Notes: a model not told the origin generated them from the sequence alone. Shown: positions 18,701 through 27,887, numbered from the stretch's first letter. The stretch is 42,986 bases of DNA from an uncultured Eubacteriales bacterium (GCA_902491535.1 CABUHS010000025.1:1-42986), one strand, 5' to 3'. Translations and numbers: made by a program.

Positions 18701-18776
18701 GCGCGAGGAGTTCGGTATGGACGCGTATAACGTGTCGTATTCCGGAATCGATTATACAAAGCCGGCGGAAAAATAG
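15756..18776 (+). CDS. Large secreted solute-binding protein with N-terminal carbohydrate-binding-like domains
   Basis: 1006 residues from the ATG at 15756, chosen for its GGGAGGA ribosome site and the signal peptide that follows (cleavage near VFA|AED, residue 28); an earlier in-frame start at 15561 would sit on the predicted transcription start. Two beta-rich regions (about 75-260 and 295-430) resemble carbohydrate-binding modules, e.g. GVLQTPSTGKVTWKFTVP and YTVTVPEEGLYRISVRFRQ. A helical segment follows, and the last ~400 residues form an SBP_bac_1 domain with LAGIGPDIADM, YGTTYAMPKTMDFPMMFYRTD, LGLEIPETWNELYDMMN and GMVIPRGSNNPESSWKYISW. It is about twice the normal length and has no lipobox, so how it stays at the surface is unclear. 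It heads a transporter operon. Confidence 0.85.
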   Translation: MKKSLKARVLSVVLLAATLAGSTLPVFAAEDDTVASAPGTGGTQTGTDGEDDSGRKSAEEILALIDTDSYMAYSQKYASKPRAESSIVIEGASYDPENTTAAVEVLGDYEGKSGVLQTPSTGKVTWKFTVPKSAKYAISVEYYNTKDTNTTIERMLYLDGKPPFSETRYLYLPRTWEYDYSYDEDGNRTFDHDMNGNDIRPVRNEVYQWRDYYLRDWVGYTMDPFEFYIEEGEHTLTLEANREKMAVSKITLYPFEPAESYETKLAQWRAQGLTEQKLDEAIRVQGEQPDTISMQSMFPANDRTSSLTEPQDPARIRYNVLDFDKCNMFANYTVTVPEEGLYRISVRFRQNTLIGMFSSRRILINDEIQFDEAQRLRFVYNTQFQSQVLGRDGTEFLFHLKKGENKITFEAVLGDMIDYVYEIRNMVEELNEAYQLILMITGPTPDANRDYGFGRIAGSAILSLAKASARLYEMVDELVKITGEKGDQVNTLETIALLFRQMSQDEYMIAANFTAFKNYIIMLSNWMYAALSQPIKMDSFDILGTENEKAQDVATFNQAAWFEVKAFFMSFFMDYTTIGFKAEGEDEEYDDYITMWATSDRETMLITRRIIDSSFTPQYNIGLTIKVITAGLDQAILAGIGPDIADMTTTDSITWGLRTAVEPLNQFEGFEEATKVIAPAALKTCTLYGTTYAMPKTMDFPMMFYRTDVLAELGLEIPETWNELYDMMNVLQNKKLEIGMPIGLNGLQLFLFQQGIDLYADDGWRINLDSHEALSAFETYAGFFRKYSSPVSWDTSRFRTGELAIMISSNDLTNSSIAFYNELMNYVELRGLWEMAPMLATVIENDDGTQTLNYSTTVTVSGMVIPRGSNNPESSWKYISWYVSTDTQERMRNETIAVNPLPTTKFNSANTEVYLSQPWTESEYKAVSKQMKMLAGITEYPGHYIVPTYVKNAFLDVYNNGKDASNAMLDRIYDINREISRKREEFGMDAYNVSYSGIDYTKPAEK

Positions 18777-18800
18777 ATCCGCTCCGGTACATATAAAGAC

Positions 18801-18848
18801 GGTATCCGCCTGACGGAAATGCTGGCGGATACCCCGGAATGTTTCCGG
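18801..18848 (+). other. Tandem intercistronic hairpins between binding protein and permease
   Basis: GGTATCCGCC/GGCGGATACC (18801-18810 and 18824-18833) is followed at once by CCGGAA-TGT-TTCCGG (18834-18848). No T run follows, so these look like 3'-end stabilisers or processing stops that would let the binding protein be made in excess over the permeases, rather than a full terminator. Confidence 0.55.
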
Positions 18849-18949
18849 AATTCAATGATTCTCTCTTTGGCTGAAGGCAGTGCTATAGTGCAGACTCAGA
18901 GAGAGCGTAACAGAAAGCAAACATAAGACAAATTTGAGAGGTTTTTTCG

Positions 18950-19924
18950 ATGACAGAACAAGTTGCTGTTAAAAATCAGCCGCCTGTTAAGGAAGAAAAA
19001 AGAGAAAAAACGAAAAAGGATATGTCTAAGTTCGGATGGCTGTGGCATGAGATGAAACGGCAGAAGGTCGGTTACTATATGGTAATCCCCTTTCTTATCA
19101 TGTTTCTCTGCTTTACGGTAGTACCGGTCCTTCTTTCGATATTTCTCAGCTTCACATCCTTTAACATGCTGCAGCTGCCGAAATTCGTTTTTATGGATAA
19201 CTATATCCGTATGTTCCTTGACGACGATCTGTTTATAACAGCTCTGAAGAACACGCTGATCTTCGCGGTCGCTACGGGACCTACCTCGTACATACTTTCA
19301 TTTCTCGTTGCATGGTTCATAAATGAGCTGTCCCCGAGAGTGAGAGCGCTTGTAACGATAGTATTCTACGCGCCGTCGATCTCAGGACAGGTATATCTCG
19401 TATGGCAGATCATCTTCCAGAAGGATATCTACGGATATGTAAACGGATGGCTGATGAAGATGGGCTTTAGCAGTACGCCGATAGCCTTCTTCGAGAATCC
19501 GGATTATATTTTCCCGCTTATTGTAATGATAGCTCTATGGTCCAGTCTCGGAACCTCGTTCCTTGCGTTTATCGCCGGACTTCAGGGTGTTGACAGACAT
19601 CTTTTTGAAGCGGGCGCGGTCGACGGTATCAAGAACCGTTGGCAGGAGCTTTGGTATATCACGCTTCCGAGCATGAAGAGCATGCTGATGTTCGGTGCCG
19701 TTCAGGCGATTACATCGTCCTTCGGATTCGGAGCGATTATAGATGCTCTTTGCGGAAATCCGTCTACCGACTACTGTGCGTGGACGCTTACGCACCATCT
19801 TAACGAGTATATGGGAAAACGATTTGAATTCGGATATGCGTCGGCGCTGTCGCTGGTGTTGTTCTTTATAATGATCGGCTCGAATATGGCGGTGCAGAAA
19901 TTCCTTTCGAAGGTAGGAGAATAG
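18950..19924 (+). CDS. CUT1 sugar ABC transporter permease (first pair, MalF/LplB type)
   Basis: 324 residues with a ~40-residue charged cytosolic N-terminus, then six membrane segments starting at VGYYMVIPFLIMFLCFTVV. The EAA loop that docks the ATPase is EAGAVDGIKNRWQELWYITLP near residue 220. It is the first partner of a heterodimeric channel with the next gene, which starts two bases after its stop. No ATPase gene is present in the operon. Confidence 0.92.
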   Translation: MTEQVAVKNQPPVKEEKREKTKKDMSKFGWLWHEMKRQKVGYYMVIPFLIMFLCFTVVPVLLSIFLSFTSFNMLQLPKFVFMDNYIRMFLDDDLFITALKNTLIFAVATGPTSYILSFLVAWFINELSPRVRALVTIVFYAPSISGQVYLVWQIIFQKDIYGYVNGWLMKMGFSSTPIAFFENPDYIFPLIVMIALWSSLGTSFLAFIAGLQGVDRHLFEAGAVDGIKNRWQELWYITLPSMKSMLMFGAVQAITSSFGFGAIIDALCGNPSTDYCAWTLTHHLNEYMGKRFEFGYASALSLVLFFIMIGSNMAVQKFLSKVGE

Positions 19925-19925
19925 T

Positions 19926-20789
19926 ATGAAAAAACTGAGAACAAGAAGGCATGCCGTTGTCCTCAACCGCTCAGCCGGCGGTGATACGGGCATAACGGTA
20001 CTGCTTGTAATACTCGGCATATTCATGTTTCTTCCGATGTGGTATCAGATAATCACATCGCTCAAACCCCTCGGAGAGATGAGCATGACGCCGCCGAGAT
20101 TCTATGTAATGAAGCCCACGCTTAAAAACTACATAGACCTGTTTACAAATATCAACGCAACATGGGTTCCGATCTCGCGTTACATATTTAATACCGCGTT
20201 TATATCGGTCGGAGCTACCGTCGGATGTCTGATCCTCGGTTCGATGAGCGCGTATTCGCTCTCAAAGATACGCTTCCCTGGCTCGAAGATCATAATGAAT
20301 ATCATCGTGTACTCGCTGATGATCTCCTCGACGGTAACTGCGCTGACAAACTTTATCGTTTATGTTGCGCTCGGATGGCTTAATACCTATACGATATCCA
20401 TCGTGCCGGTATGGGCGTCGACGCTCGGACTTTATCTGATGAAGCAGTTCATCGACGGAAACGTTTCCGATGAAATGATCGAGGCTGCGAGAATCGACGG
20501 AGCAAACGAGCTTTACATCTACGGACGTATAGTAATGCCGCTTGTTAAGCCGGCGTGGCTGACGCTTATGATCACTACGTTCCAGAATGTATGGAATTCC
20601 GGTGCATCGGGATTTGTATGGAGCGAACAGCTGAAAACGTTTAACAGCGCAATTGCGGCGATCACCACCGTTTCGCAGGGAGCAAGCTCTGCAGCAACAG
20701 TTCTGATGATGTCTGTACCGGTCATTATGTTTATAGTATCGCAGGCCCAGATCGTTGAAACGATGGGATCCTCCGGTATGAAAGACTGA
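19926..20789 (+). CDS. CUT1 sugar ABC transporter permease (first pair, MalG/YtcP type)
   Basis: 287 residues, six membrane segments beginning GITVLLVILGIFMFLPMWYQIITSLKP. The EAA motif is EAARIDGANELYIYGRIVMPLVKPA near residue 185. The ATG lies one base past the upstream stop, with AGGTAGGAG inside the upstream gene, so translation is coupled. The C-terminal ETMGSSGMKD has the ..SGxKG-like ending common in this permease class. Confidence 0.92.
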   Translation: MKKLRTRRHAVVLNRSAGGDTGITVLLVILGIFMFLPMWYQIITSLKPLGEMSMTPPRFYVMKPTLKNYIDLFTNINATWVPISRYIFNTAFISVGATVGCLILGSMSAYSLSKIRFPGSKIIMNIIVYSLMISSTVTALTNFIVYVALGWLNTYTISIVPVWASTLGLYLMKQFIDGNVSDEMIEAARIDGANELYIYGRIVMPLVKPAWLTLMITTFQNVWNSGASGFVWSEQLKTFNSAIAAITTVSQGASSAATVLMMSVPVIMFIVSQAQIVETMGSSGMKD

Positions 20790-20808
20790 CGGAAAGGAAG
20801 GTATAACA

Positions 20809-22944
20809 GTGAAAAACAAAAAGCTTTTAAGAATATCCTTCCTGCTTCTGGCGGTGCTTATGTTCGCCTCTGCGGTACTGCCGGTCTACGGAGCCGCATC
20901 TTATCAGACATACACCTACGCGATAGACGGATTTGCGGCGAGATCGCCTGATGCATATACGCCGTATAAGACATATCATGCAAAAGACATGGGACTTAAC
21001 GCTTCCGATTTCGGAACTCTGAACGACATCGTTGTCGACGGTGATAACAATGTATATCTTGCAGATTCGGGAAATAACTGTATATGGGTATTTTCCGAGT
21101 ATATGCAGTATAAGTTCAGGATTCAGTCCTTTATAAATGAAGAAGGTATCCGCGATTCGCTTCTGAATCCGGAGGGCGTGTTCGTAACCTCAGATAAAAT
21201 ATACGTTGCGGACACAAATAACGCGCGTATTGCCGTCTTCGATCGGAACGGAAGCTTCCTCTATCAGCTCCGCGAGCCGAAATCCACCGTATTTCCGGCA
21301 AACTCTGTATACAGACCTATAGCGCTTGCAGTTGATAATTCGGGACGTATATATGTTGTATCATCGACAACATATATGGGCGTTATCATTCTTGACGCCG
21401 ACGGCGTATTCCAGAACTTTATCGGCGCACAGACCGTATCGGCGGGCGCGGCTCAGCTTTTCATCAATCAGTTCCTGTCCGGAAAACGCAGAGCTTCGGC
21501 AAAGAAAAGCGTTCCGACAGAGTATAATAATATAACTATAGACAGTGACGGATTTGTATATGTTACGTCATCATCTATAAAGGAAGAACAGCAGACAGCC
21601 GCTATATTCAGCAAGTCATCAACGTATTCTCCTGTCAAAAAGCTTAATTCATCCGGAAATGACGTAATGGCGAGAAACGGATTCTTCGGTCCGGGCGGTG
21701 AAGTAATTTCCCAGGGTTACGACTGGGGAACCGAAGGACTCGGAGCTTCGAAGATCGTCGACGCGGCCGTAGGTCCTGAGGGAACATGGTCCATTATCGA
21801 CGAAAAGCGCTCGAGAGTGTATACCTACGACGATGAAGGCAACCTTCTGTTTGCTTTCGGAGACAAGGGACAGCAGCTCGGAAACCTTTCGACAGTTTCG
21901 GGAATCGTATATCAGGATTCCAAGATGCTTCTGCTTGATAAGAGCGACGCGGGTATAACAGTGTTCAACCGTACCGAGTACGGAGATGTGCTTATCTCGG
22001 CTCTGAAACATAATAACGACCGTGAATATGACCTTGCGGTCAGCGACTGGGAGACTATCCTCCAGTATAACAATAACTTCGATACGGCATACGTCGGAAT
22101 CGGACGCAGCTATTTCCGTAACGCCGAATGGGAAAAGGCAATGGAGTATTATCAGACGGCTTACGATACCGCAAACTATTCCAATAGCTTCAAGATGTGG
22201 CGTCAGGAATGGGTATCAAAGTACGTCCTTATAGTTCCCGTTGTTGTTATCGCTTTCTGCGTTGCGATCGTTCAGTATTTCAAGTGGGCGAAGAAGATAA
22301 ATAAGGCTGCAACGCTGAAAACAGGAAAGAGAAGCTACAAGGAAGAATTCCTTTATTCGGCTCACCTTATATTCCATCCGTTCGACGGATTTTGGGATCT
22401 CAAGCATGAGCATCGCGGCTCGGTAAGAGTTGCCGTCACGTTTATGACACTGACGGTAGCGGCGTTTGCATACCAGGCTGTCGGCGGTTCGTATCTGTAC
22501 GGCGGCGGAGGTACAAACATCATAATGCAGCTTCTCAGCGTTATGATCCCGATCATTCTGTTTATCACGGCGAACTGGTGTCTTACCACGCTGTTTGAGG
22601 GCGAAGGAAGCTTTAAAGATATCTTTATTGCGACCGGATATTCTCTGGCACCCCTTCCGTTCTTTATCGTTTTGTCAACGCTTCTCACTCATATCATGAC
22701 GCTTGAGGAGTCGGGTATCATCTCGATGCTTTCGACGCTTGGCTTTGTATGGGTAGGACTGCTTCTGTTCTTCGGAGTAATGATAACACATGACTACGGA
22801 CTTTTAAAGAATATTCTTACTATTATAGGAACGATAGTCGGAATGGCATTCATTATGTTTATGGCGATCCTGTTCTCGACGCTTATCGGAAAGATCGTCG
22901 GCTTTGTTTCGAATATTGTAACAGAGCTTTCATTCCGTGCGTAG
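20809..22944 (+). CDS. NHL-repeat/TPR/YIP1-domain membrane protein
   Basis: 711 residues, GTG start after GGAAAGGAAGG. A signal peptide (1-29) leads to an extracytoplasmic beta-propeller built of NHL-like blades: DIVVDGDNNVYLADSGNNCIWVF (about 74-96), GVFVTSDKIYVADTNNARIAVFDRNG, ALAVDNSGRIYVVSS, and DAAVGPEGTWSIIDEKRSRVYTYDDEGN. A TPR-like helical pair (about 395-455) follows, then a membrane segment (470-490), a cytosolic stretch, and a Yip1-type domain with five membrane segments (about 515-711; FHPFDGFWDLKHEHRGSVRVA). Proteins of this plan recur in clostridial sugar-transporter operons but have no known role. Sensing or scaffolding of the transporter is inferred only from context. Confidence 0.8.
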   Translation: MKNKKLLRISFLLLAVLMFASAVLPVYGAASYQTYTYAIDGFAARSPDAYTPYKTYHAKDMGLNASDFGTLNDIVVDGDNNVYLADSGNNCIWVFSEYMQYKFRIQSFINEEGIRDSLLNPEGVFVTSDKIYVADTNNARIAVFDRNGSFLYQLREPKSTVFPANSVYRPIALAVDNSGRIYVVSSTTYMGVIILDADGVFQNFIGAQTVSAGAAQLFINQFLSGKRRASAKKSVPTEYNNITIDSDGFVYVTSSSIKEEQQTAAIFSKSSTYSPVKKLNSSGNDVMARNGFFGPGGEVISQGYDWGTEGLGASKIVDAAVGPEGTWSIIDEKRSRVYTYDDEGNLLFAFGDKGQQLGNLSTVSGIVYQDSKMLLLDKSDAGITVFNRTEYGDVLISALKHNNDREYDLAVSDWETILQYNNNFDTAYVGIGRSYFRNAEWEKAMEYYQTAYDTANYSNSFKMWRQEWVSKYVLIVPVVVIAFCVAIVQYFKWAKKINKAATLKTGKRSYKEEFLYSAHLIFHPFDGFWDLKHEHRGSVRVAVTFMTLTVAAFAYQAVGGSYLYGGGGTNIIMQLLSVMIPIILFITANWCLTTLFEGEGSFKDIFIATGYSLAPLPFFIVLSTLLTHIMTLEESGIISMLSTLGFVWVGLLLFFGVMITHDYGLLKNILTIIGTIVGMAFIMFMAILFSTLIGKIVGFVSNIVTELSFRA

Positions 22945-22979
22945 AGTACCGAAAAAGAGATTAAGGAGAGAAAGATATA

Positions 22980-25775
22980 ATGAAAAAAAGAAGATTTATA
23001 AGTCTTGCTCTGGCTCTGCTGACGGTACTCGGAACAGTTTCTGTAGCGGCGGTCACGACCTCCGCTGCCGAAGGCGATGAGGAAAGAATCGACTATTTTG
23101 AGCATGAGTTCAAGACTCAGGAGGAAAAGCTCGCAACGATGGAGCTTATGCTCTCTCTTTACGGCTATGAGCTTTACTTTGAGAGAACTACCGGTGAGGT
23201 TGCATACCGCAATACCGAGACCGGTGCTATAACCTTTACAAACCCCTACGATGTATCAAAGAGCGGAGGCGGCGGCTCGGCAGACACAAAGAGCATGCTG
23301 CTCTCGCAGATACTTCTTACCTATACGGATAACGGTAAGACGGTAAAAATGTACAGCTATACCGAAGCGTCGCTCCGCGATCAGATCAACGTCAAGTACG
23401 TTAAGAACGGTATCCGCGTTGAGTACGCAATGGGACGTGTTGAGACGAGACGTCTGCTTCCGAAGATGATTGAGAAATCAAAATTCGAAGAGCTGATCAT
23501 GGCTAATATCTCAAGTGCTGAGCATCATAAGTATGTCGGCGACTTCTATACGCTTGAAGATCCCTCCGGCAAATCACAGCAGGAGATAGACGAGATGAAT
23601 GCCCGTGTTCCGATCACCAAGGAGATGGCGGTATACGTCCTCCAGTCGGATACGACCGAGCGTGAGATGAATGTTCTTGAAAGCTATATCAAGCTTTACT
23701 GTCCTGACTTCACATACGAACTGCTTGCTGAGATCCATAATGAGGTACAGTATGTCGGAACCGATAACGATCCGCCTCTGTTCCGTCTGTCTCTCGAGTA
23801 TTATCTTGATGAATACGGACTTCAGGTAAGACTTCCCGCGAACGGTATCCGTTTCAACGAGTCGCGCTTTACGCTCGATTCGATCCAGATCCTGCCCTAT
23901 CTCGGCGCAGCAGCTCAGGATTATGAAGGATATACACTGTTTCCGGACGGAAGCGGCTCTCTGATCCGCTTTGAGGATCTGACTTCTGCGCTTACTCTGA
24001 GCGGTAAGCTTTACGGACCTGATTTTTCATATCAGAATGTTCAGGTTCCCCACTCGCAAACGCTCCGTATGCCTGTGTTCGGCGTAGTAGAGAACTACTA
24101 TTCAGAGCAGACACGCACAGAGATAGACGCTGACGGAAACGTCAACTTTATCACAGACCGTGACGAGACCGATCGCGGACATTTCGTTATAATTGAGGAC
24201 GGAGAGTCGCTCGCGTCGATCACAAGCGAACACGGTGCAAATGCAACGCACAGATTCAACTCGGCATATACGACCTTTACACCCAGACCTAAGGATACAT
24301 ACAGCCTTTCGAACGCGATATCTGTAAACGAGAACGCGACATGGACGGTCGTATCAAAGCGTAAGTATACAGGCTCATATACACTCCGTGTAATTCAGCT
24401 TAACGACACAAAGAACAAAGATCTCTGCAAGGAGACCAAATACTACGAGTCGAGTTACGTCGGAATGGCTAACGCATACCGCGATTACCTTGAACGTACA
24501 GGTAAGATCACTCGCCTTGAGGCGGGCAGCGATATTCCGCTCTATATCGAGTCGTTCGGAGAGCTTGACAGCTCCGGAACATTCCTTACGTTCCCGATTA
24601 CAGTGAAAAAAGCGCTTACTACTACCGATGACATTAAGTCGATGTATGACTGGTTCTCGGAGAAGGGTATAAACAACATACACTTCCGTTTACGCGGCTT
24701 CGGCGAAGGCGGAATGCTCGGAAGCTACGCTCCCTACCATGTGGATTTCCAGGATGTCGTCGGAGGTAACTCCGGCATGTCCGAGCTTGCGGATTACGCG
24801 GCGGAAAAGGGCTTTGCAATCTATCCTGATTTCGATTTCACATATGTAAGCAGAGATAAGATGTTCGACGAGTTTACCTATAAGAAGGATGCTGTAAAGT
24901 CAATCAACGGTCTTTATTCGACGAGACTTGAGTATTCGATGGTAGACCAGTCTACCGCGCTTACCGGACAGAACCTTATTACATCTGCTTCATTCAAGAA
25001 GATGTACACAAGCCTGAGCGCCGATCTCGACAAGCTGTTCGGCGATACGAAGGTCGGTATATCGGCGGCGACGCTCGGTTCGGATATTAACTCCGATTTC
25101 GATACCGCGGATCCTTACAACCGTGAGGATACAAAGCTGTATATCCAGAATGTTCTTTCGGCTATGGCAGAGAAGCATGACGTTATGATCGATGCCGGAA
25201 ACTCGTTTGCAGTTCCTTACGCAACTCATATTCTGAACGCTCCGCTCGACAGCAGCCATTTCACAAGAGCAAACGAATCGGTACCGTTCTTCGGACTTGT
25301 ATATCACGGCTATATAAACTATGCCGGAACACCTACCAATATGGCGGGTGACACAAATTATGAGAAGCTCAAGATGATAGAAAACGGTGCAAATCCGTAC
25401 TTTACGCTTTCCTGCAATAATACGACAATGCTTAAGGATTATTTCAGACTTGCAAAGTATTATTCGGTAAGCTATGAGAACTGGCGCGACGACGTTGTAG
25501 ATATCTACAACGAGATCAACGGAATTCTCGGACCGCTTCAGAATAAGATAATAGTAAATCATGAGTTTGTTGATTCGCGCCGTATTCCGGCTGAAAAGGA
25601 TATGGCTGATTTCGATGCGTTCCTCGGCTCGGAGGACGATCCTTATATGATTACGGACGGATCGGTTGTCCGCGTAACATACGAGGGCGGAGTATCGTAC
25701 CTGCTCAACTATAACTATTTTGATGTGACGGCAGACGGAGTAACCGTTCCCGCCATGAGCTACATTAAACAGTGA
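22980..25775 (+). CDS. Secreted DUF5696-domain protein
   Basis: 931 residues with an Ala-ending signal peptide (cleavage near TSA|AEG, residue 30) and no membrane anchor, lipobox or wall motif at either end. The long body matches what I recall of DUF5696 proteins, including LFPDGSGSLIRFED and RTEIDADGNVNFIT and a barrel-like C-terminal half (IYPDFDFTYVSRDKMFDEF, VMIDAGNSFAVPYATHIL). The latter resembles glycoside-hydrolase-type folds, but I cannot point to a sure catalytic pair. It lies between the YIP1 fusion and the second permease pair, with short gaps, and is probably an extracellular polysaccharide-binding or -cleaving protein. Confidence 0.75.
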   Translation: MKKRRFISLALALLTVLGTVSVAAVTTSAAEGDEERIDYFEHEFKTQEEKLATMELMLSLYGYELYFERTTGEVAYRNTETGAITFTNPYDVSKSGGGGSADTKSMLLSQILLTYTDNGKTVKMYSYTEASLRDQINVKYVKNGIRVEYAMGRVETRRLLPKMIEKSKFEELIMANISSAEHHKYVGDFYTLEDPSGKSQQEIDEMNARVPITKEMAVYVLQSDTTEREMNVLESYIKLYCPDFTYELLAEIHNEVQYVGTDNDPPLFRLSLEYYLDEYGLQVRLPANGIRFNESRFTLDSIQILPYLGAAAQDYEGYTLFPDGSGSLIRFEDLTSALTLSGKLYGPDFSYQNVQVPHSQTLRMPVFGVVENYYSEQTRTEIDADGNVNFITDRDETDRGHFVIIEDGESLASITSEHGANATHRFNSAYTTFTPRPKDTYSLSNAISVNENATWTVVSKRKYTGSYTLRVIQLNDTKNKDLCKETKYYESSYVGMANAYRDYLERTGKITRLEAGSDIPLYIESFGELDSSGTFLTFPITVKKALTTTDDIKSMYDWFSEKGINNIHFRLRGFGEGGMLGSYAPYHVDFQDVVGGNSGMSELADYAAEKGFAIYPDFDFTYVSRDKMFDEFTYKKDAVKSINGLYSTRLEYSMVDQSTALTGQNLITSASFKKMYTSLSADLDKLFGDTKVGISAATLGSDINSDFDTADPYNREDTKLYIQNVLSAMAEKHDVMIDAGNSFAVPYATHILNAPLDSSHFTRANESVPFFGLVYHGYINYAGTPTNMAGDTNYEKLKMIENGANPYFTLSCNNTTMLKDYFRLAKYYSVSYENWRDDVVDIYNEINGILGPLQNKIIVNHEFVDSRRIPAEKDMADFDAFLGSEDDPYMITDGSVVRVTYEGGVSYLLNYNYFDVTADGVTVPAMSYIKQ

Positions 25776-25792
25776 AAGGAAGGATAAAATAA

Positions 25793-26764
25793 ATGGCTTC
25801 AAAAGCAGTAAAAAGATCGAAGTCACGCCGCATAGCGTCGCTCGATAAAAGAAAAGCCAAATCCGGTTGGATATTTGTCCTGCCGTTCGTAATCGGCTTT
25901 GTGGTTATATACCTTCCGATCATTATAAATTCGGTAATCTACAGCTTCAGCGAATTCGAGACAATAGCTGCGATCGACGGCGGAGGCTTTATCCTGCACA
26001 ATGTCGGATTTGCCAACTATCAGACGGCGCTTGCTACGGGCGGAGAGTTCAGAGATATTCTTTCAAGCGGACTTACGCAGCTGGTCATAGACGTACCTGC
26101 GATAGTAATATTCAGTCTCTTCCTTGCAGTCATTCTTAATGAAAAGATGGTCGGAAGAGCTGCATTCCGTGCGATCCTGTTCGTGCCTGTTATTCTTCAG
26201 ACCGGACTTATCGCAGAGATCGACGCTGCAAACGAGCTTCTTAAGCAGATGAACGATACAAGCAGTTCGATCGAGACCGGAGCAGCGAGCGGAACCAGTG
26301 TCGATCAGATAGTGTCTGCGACCGATATAAGTTGGCTGTTCTCGTCAATGAAGGTCGGAACCGAGCTTGTCGAGATCGTACTCGGACTTATCAACCGTAT
26401 ATACGAGATAATTAACCGCTGCGGTGTTCAGATGCTTATATTCCTTGCCGGACTTCAGTCGATATCGCCTGCAATTTATGAATCCTGCGATATAGACGGA
26501 GCGACGACATGGGAGACATTCTGGAAGATCACAGTTCCTATGATCTCGCCGATGATCCTTGTTAACACAGTCTATACGGTAATCGATGCATTTACGTCAT
26601 CTTCAAACGTTGTTATGTCGTATATTTCCAAAATATACAGCGGCGCGGGCGGATATGTTCTGAGTGCGGCGATGTCGTGGATATACTTCCTGCTCGTTAT
26701 CGGCTGTATAGCGCTGGTAGTTGCTGTGCTTTCGGCATTCATATTCTATCAGAGGCGTGATTAA
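25793..26764 (+). CDS. CUT1 sugar ABC transporter permease (second pair, MalF type)
   Basis: 323 residues; a basic N-terminus, then SGWIFVLPFVIGFVVIYLPIIINSV as the first of six membrane segments. The EAA motif is ESCDIDGATTWETFWKITVPMI near residue 230. Between membrane segments there is an unusual polar insertion (about residues 150-185: LLKQMNDTSSSIETG) not seen in the first-pair homologue. AAAGGAAGGA precedes the ATG, 17 bases after the DUF5696 stop. Confidence 0.9.
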   Translation: MASKAVKRSKSRRIASLDKRKAKSGWIFVLPFVIGFVVIYLPIIINSVIYSFSEFETIAAIDGGGFILHNVGFANYQTALATGGEFRDILSSGLTQLVIDVPAIVIFSLFLAVILNEKMVGRAAFRAILFVPVILQTGLIAEIDAANELLKQMNDTSSSIETGAASGTSVDQIVSATDISWLFSSMKVGTELVEIVLGLINRIYEIINRCGVQMLIFLAGLQSISPAIYESCDIDGATTWETFWKITVPMISPMILVNTVYTVIDAFTSSSNVVMSYISKIYSGAGGYVLSAAMSWIYFLLVIGCIALVVAVLSAFIFYQRRD

Positions 26765-26777
26765 GGAGGTACAGACA

Positions 26778-27887
26778 GTGAAATTGTTTAACAAGACAAG
26801 CGAGACTGCCGAAGTGCAGACCGATAAGGTAGTGGACGGCTCTGTAGCCGGCGCGAAGGTACTCAAAGAGAGCAAGAACAGTATCCGCGTTGACTTTGAG
26901 CGTACCAGCCGTTGGGAACGCTTTAAGATAAAGTATTTTTCGACGAACTTCGTCGTAAGTACAGTGTGGTTCCTCTTCCGTCTCGGATTGCTCATAGGTA
27001 TCTCCTACGTTATCATTCAGCCTTTCTTCTCAAAGATCATGTCGTCCTTCATGAGTTCGAATGACTTTGTAGATGTAACGGTAAAACTTATTCCGCGTTA
27101 TCCGACGCTGAATACATATAAAGCGATATTTACCGAAAACGGATATTTTGAAGCACTGCTTAATACCACGGTTCTGTCGCTTCTGTGCGCAGTAGTACAG
27201 ACGCTTATGTGCTGTCTGATTGGATACGGCTTTGCAAAATTCAAGTTCAAGGGAAATAAATTCCTGTTTGCGTGCGTAATCTTCACGATGATCGTTCCGC
27301 ATAACGCTGTAAAGTTTGCAATGCTTATGGAGTTTAAGTATTTTGATATCTTCGGAATATTCAAGCTGCTCGGCGGCGGAGTGTTCCCGCGGTTCAGTCC
27401 TCTGCCGTTCAGTTCGATAGATCTGACGAACACCTACTGGCCGCTTGCGCTCCTTTCGCTCGGCGGACTCGCGTTCAAGAACGGACTTTATATCTACATG
27501 ATGCGTCAGTTCTTCCGCGGTGTACCGGATGAGCTTGAGGAATCTGCGTACATCGACGGATCGGGAGTTGTAAGTACATTTGTACGCATAATTCTCCCGC
27601 TCTCAATTCCGATGATGGTCACGATATTCCTGTTTGCTTTCTCATGGCAGTGGACGGACAGCTTCTATACCGGACTGTTCTTTACAAGCTCGGGACCGAA
27701 GCTCCTTCCCGATATCGTTGCAGTTCCGAAATCCCTGTATATTAAGGACTTCGTAGCGCAGGCGACGTACGAAGCAGCTATACGTAATACATGCGGACTC
27801 GTAATTATTGCCCCGCTGCTTATCGTATATCTCTTCGGACAGAAATTCCTTGTTCAGGGTATCGAGCGTTCGGGTATCGTCGGCTGA
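26778..27887 (+). CDS. CUT1 sugar ABC transporter permease (second pair, MalG type)
   Basis: 369 residues from GTG at 26778, placed by AAGGAGG at 26763-26769 right after the upstream stop; an earlier in-frame ATG at 26721 lies inside the upstream gene. A charged cytosolic N-terminus of about 60 residues precedes six membrane segments. The EAA motif is ELEESAYIDGSGVVSTFVRIILP near residue 250. The C-terminal QGIERSGIVG ending is typical of the class. It is the last gene of the operon, ahead of a terminator. Confidence 0.9.
   Translation: MKLFNKTSETAEVQTDKVVDGSVAGAKVLKESKNSIRVDFERTSRWERFKIKYFSTNFVVSTVWFLFRLGLLIGISYVIIQPFFSKIMSSFMSSNDFVDVTVKLIPRYPTLNTYKAIFTENGYFEALLNTTVLSLLCAVVQTLMCCLIGYGFAKFKFKGNKFLFACVIFTMIVPHNAVKFAMLMEFKYFDIFGIFKLLGGGVFPRFSPLPFSSIDLTNTYWPLALLSLGGLAFKNGLYIYMMRQFFRGVPDELEESAYIDGSGVVSTFVRIILPLSIPMMVTIFLFAFSWQWTDSFYTGLFFTSSGPKLLPDIVAVPKSLYIKDFVAQATYEAAIRNTCGLVIIAPLLIVYLFGQKFLVQGIERSGIVG

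Noticed and set aside
22980..25775. Naming the DUF5696 protein a glycoside hydrolase
   Set aside because: Barrel-like segments are suggestive, but I could not identify a dependable pair of catalytic acids.
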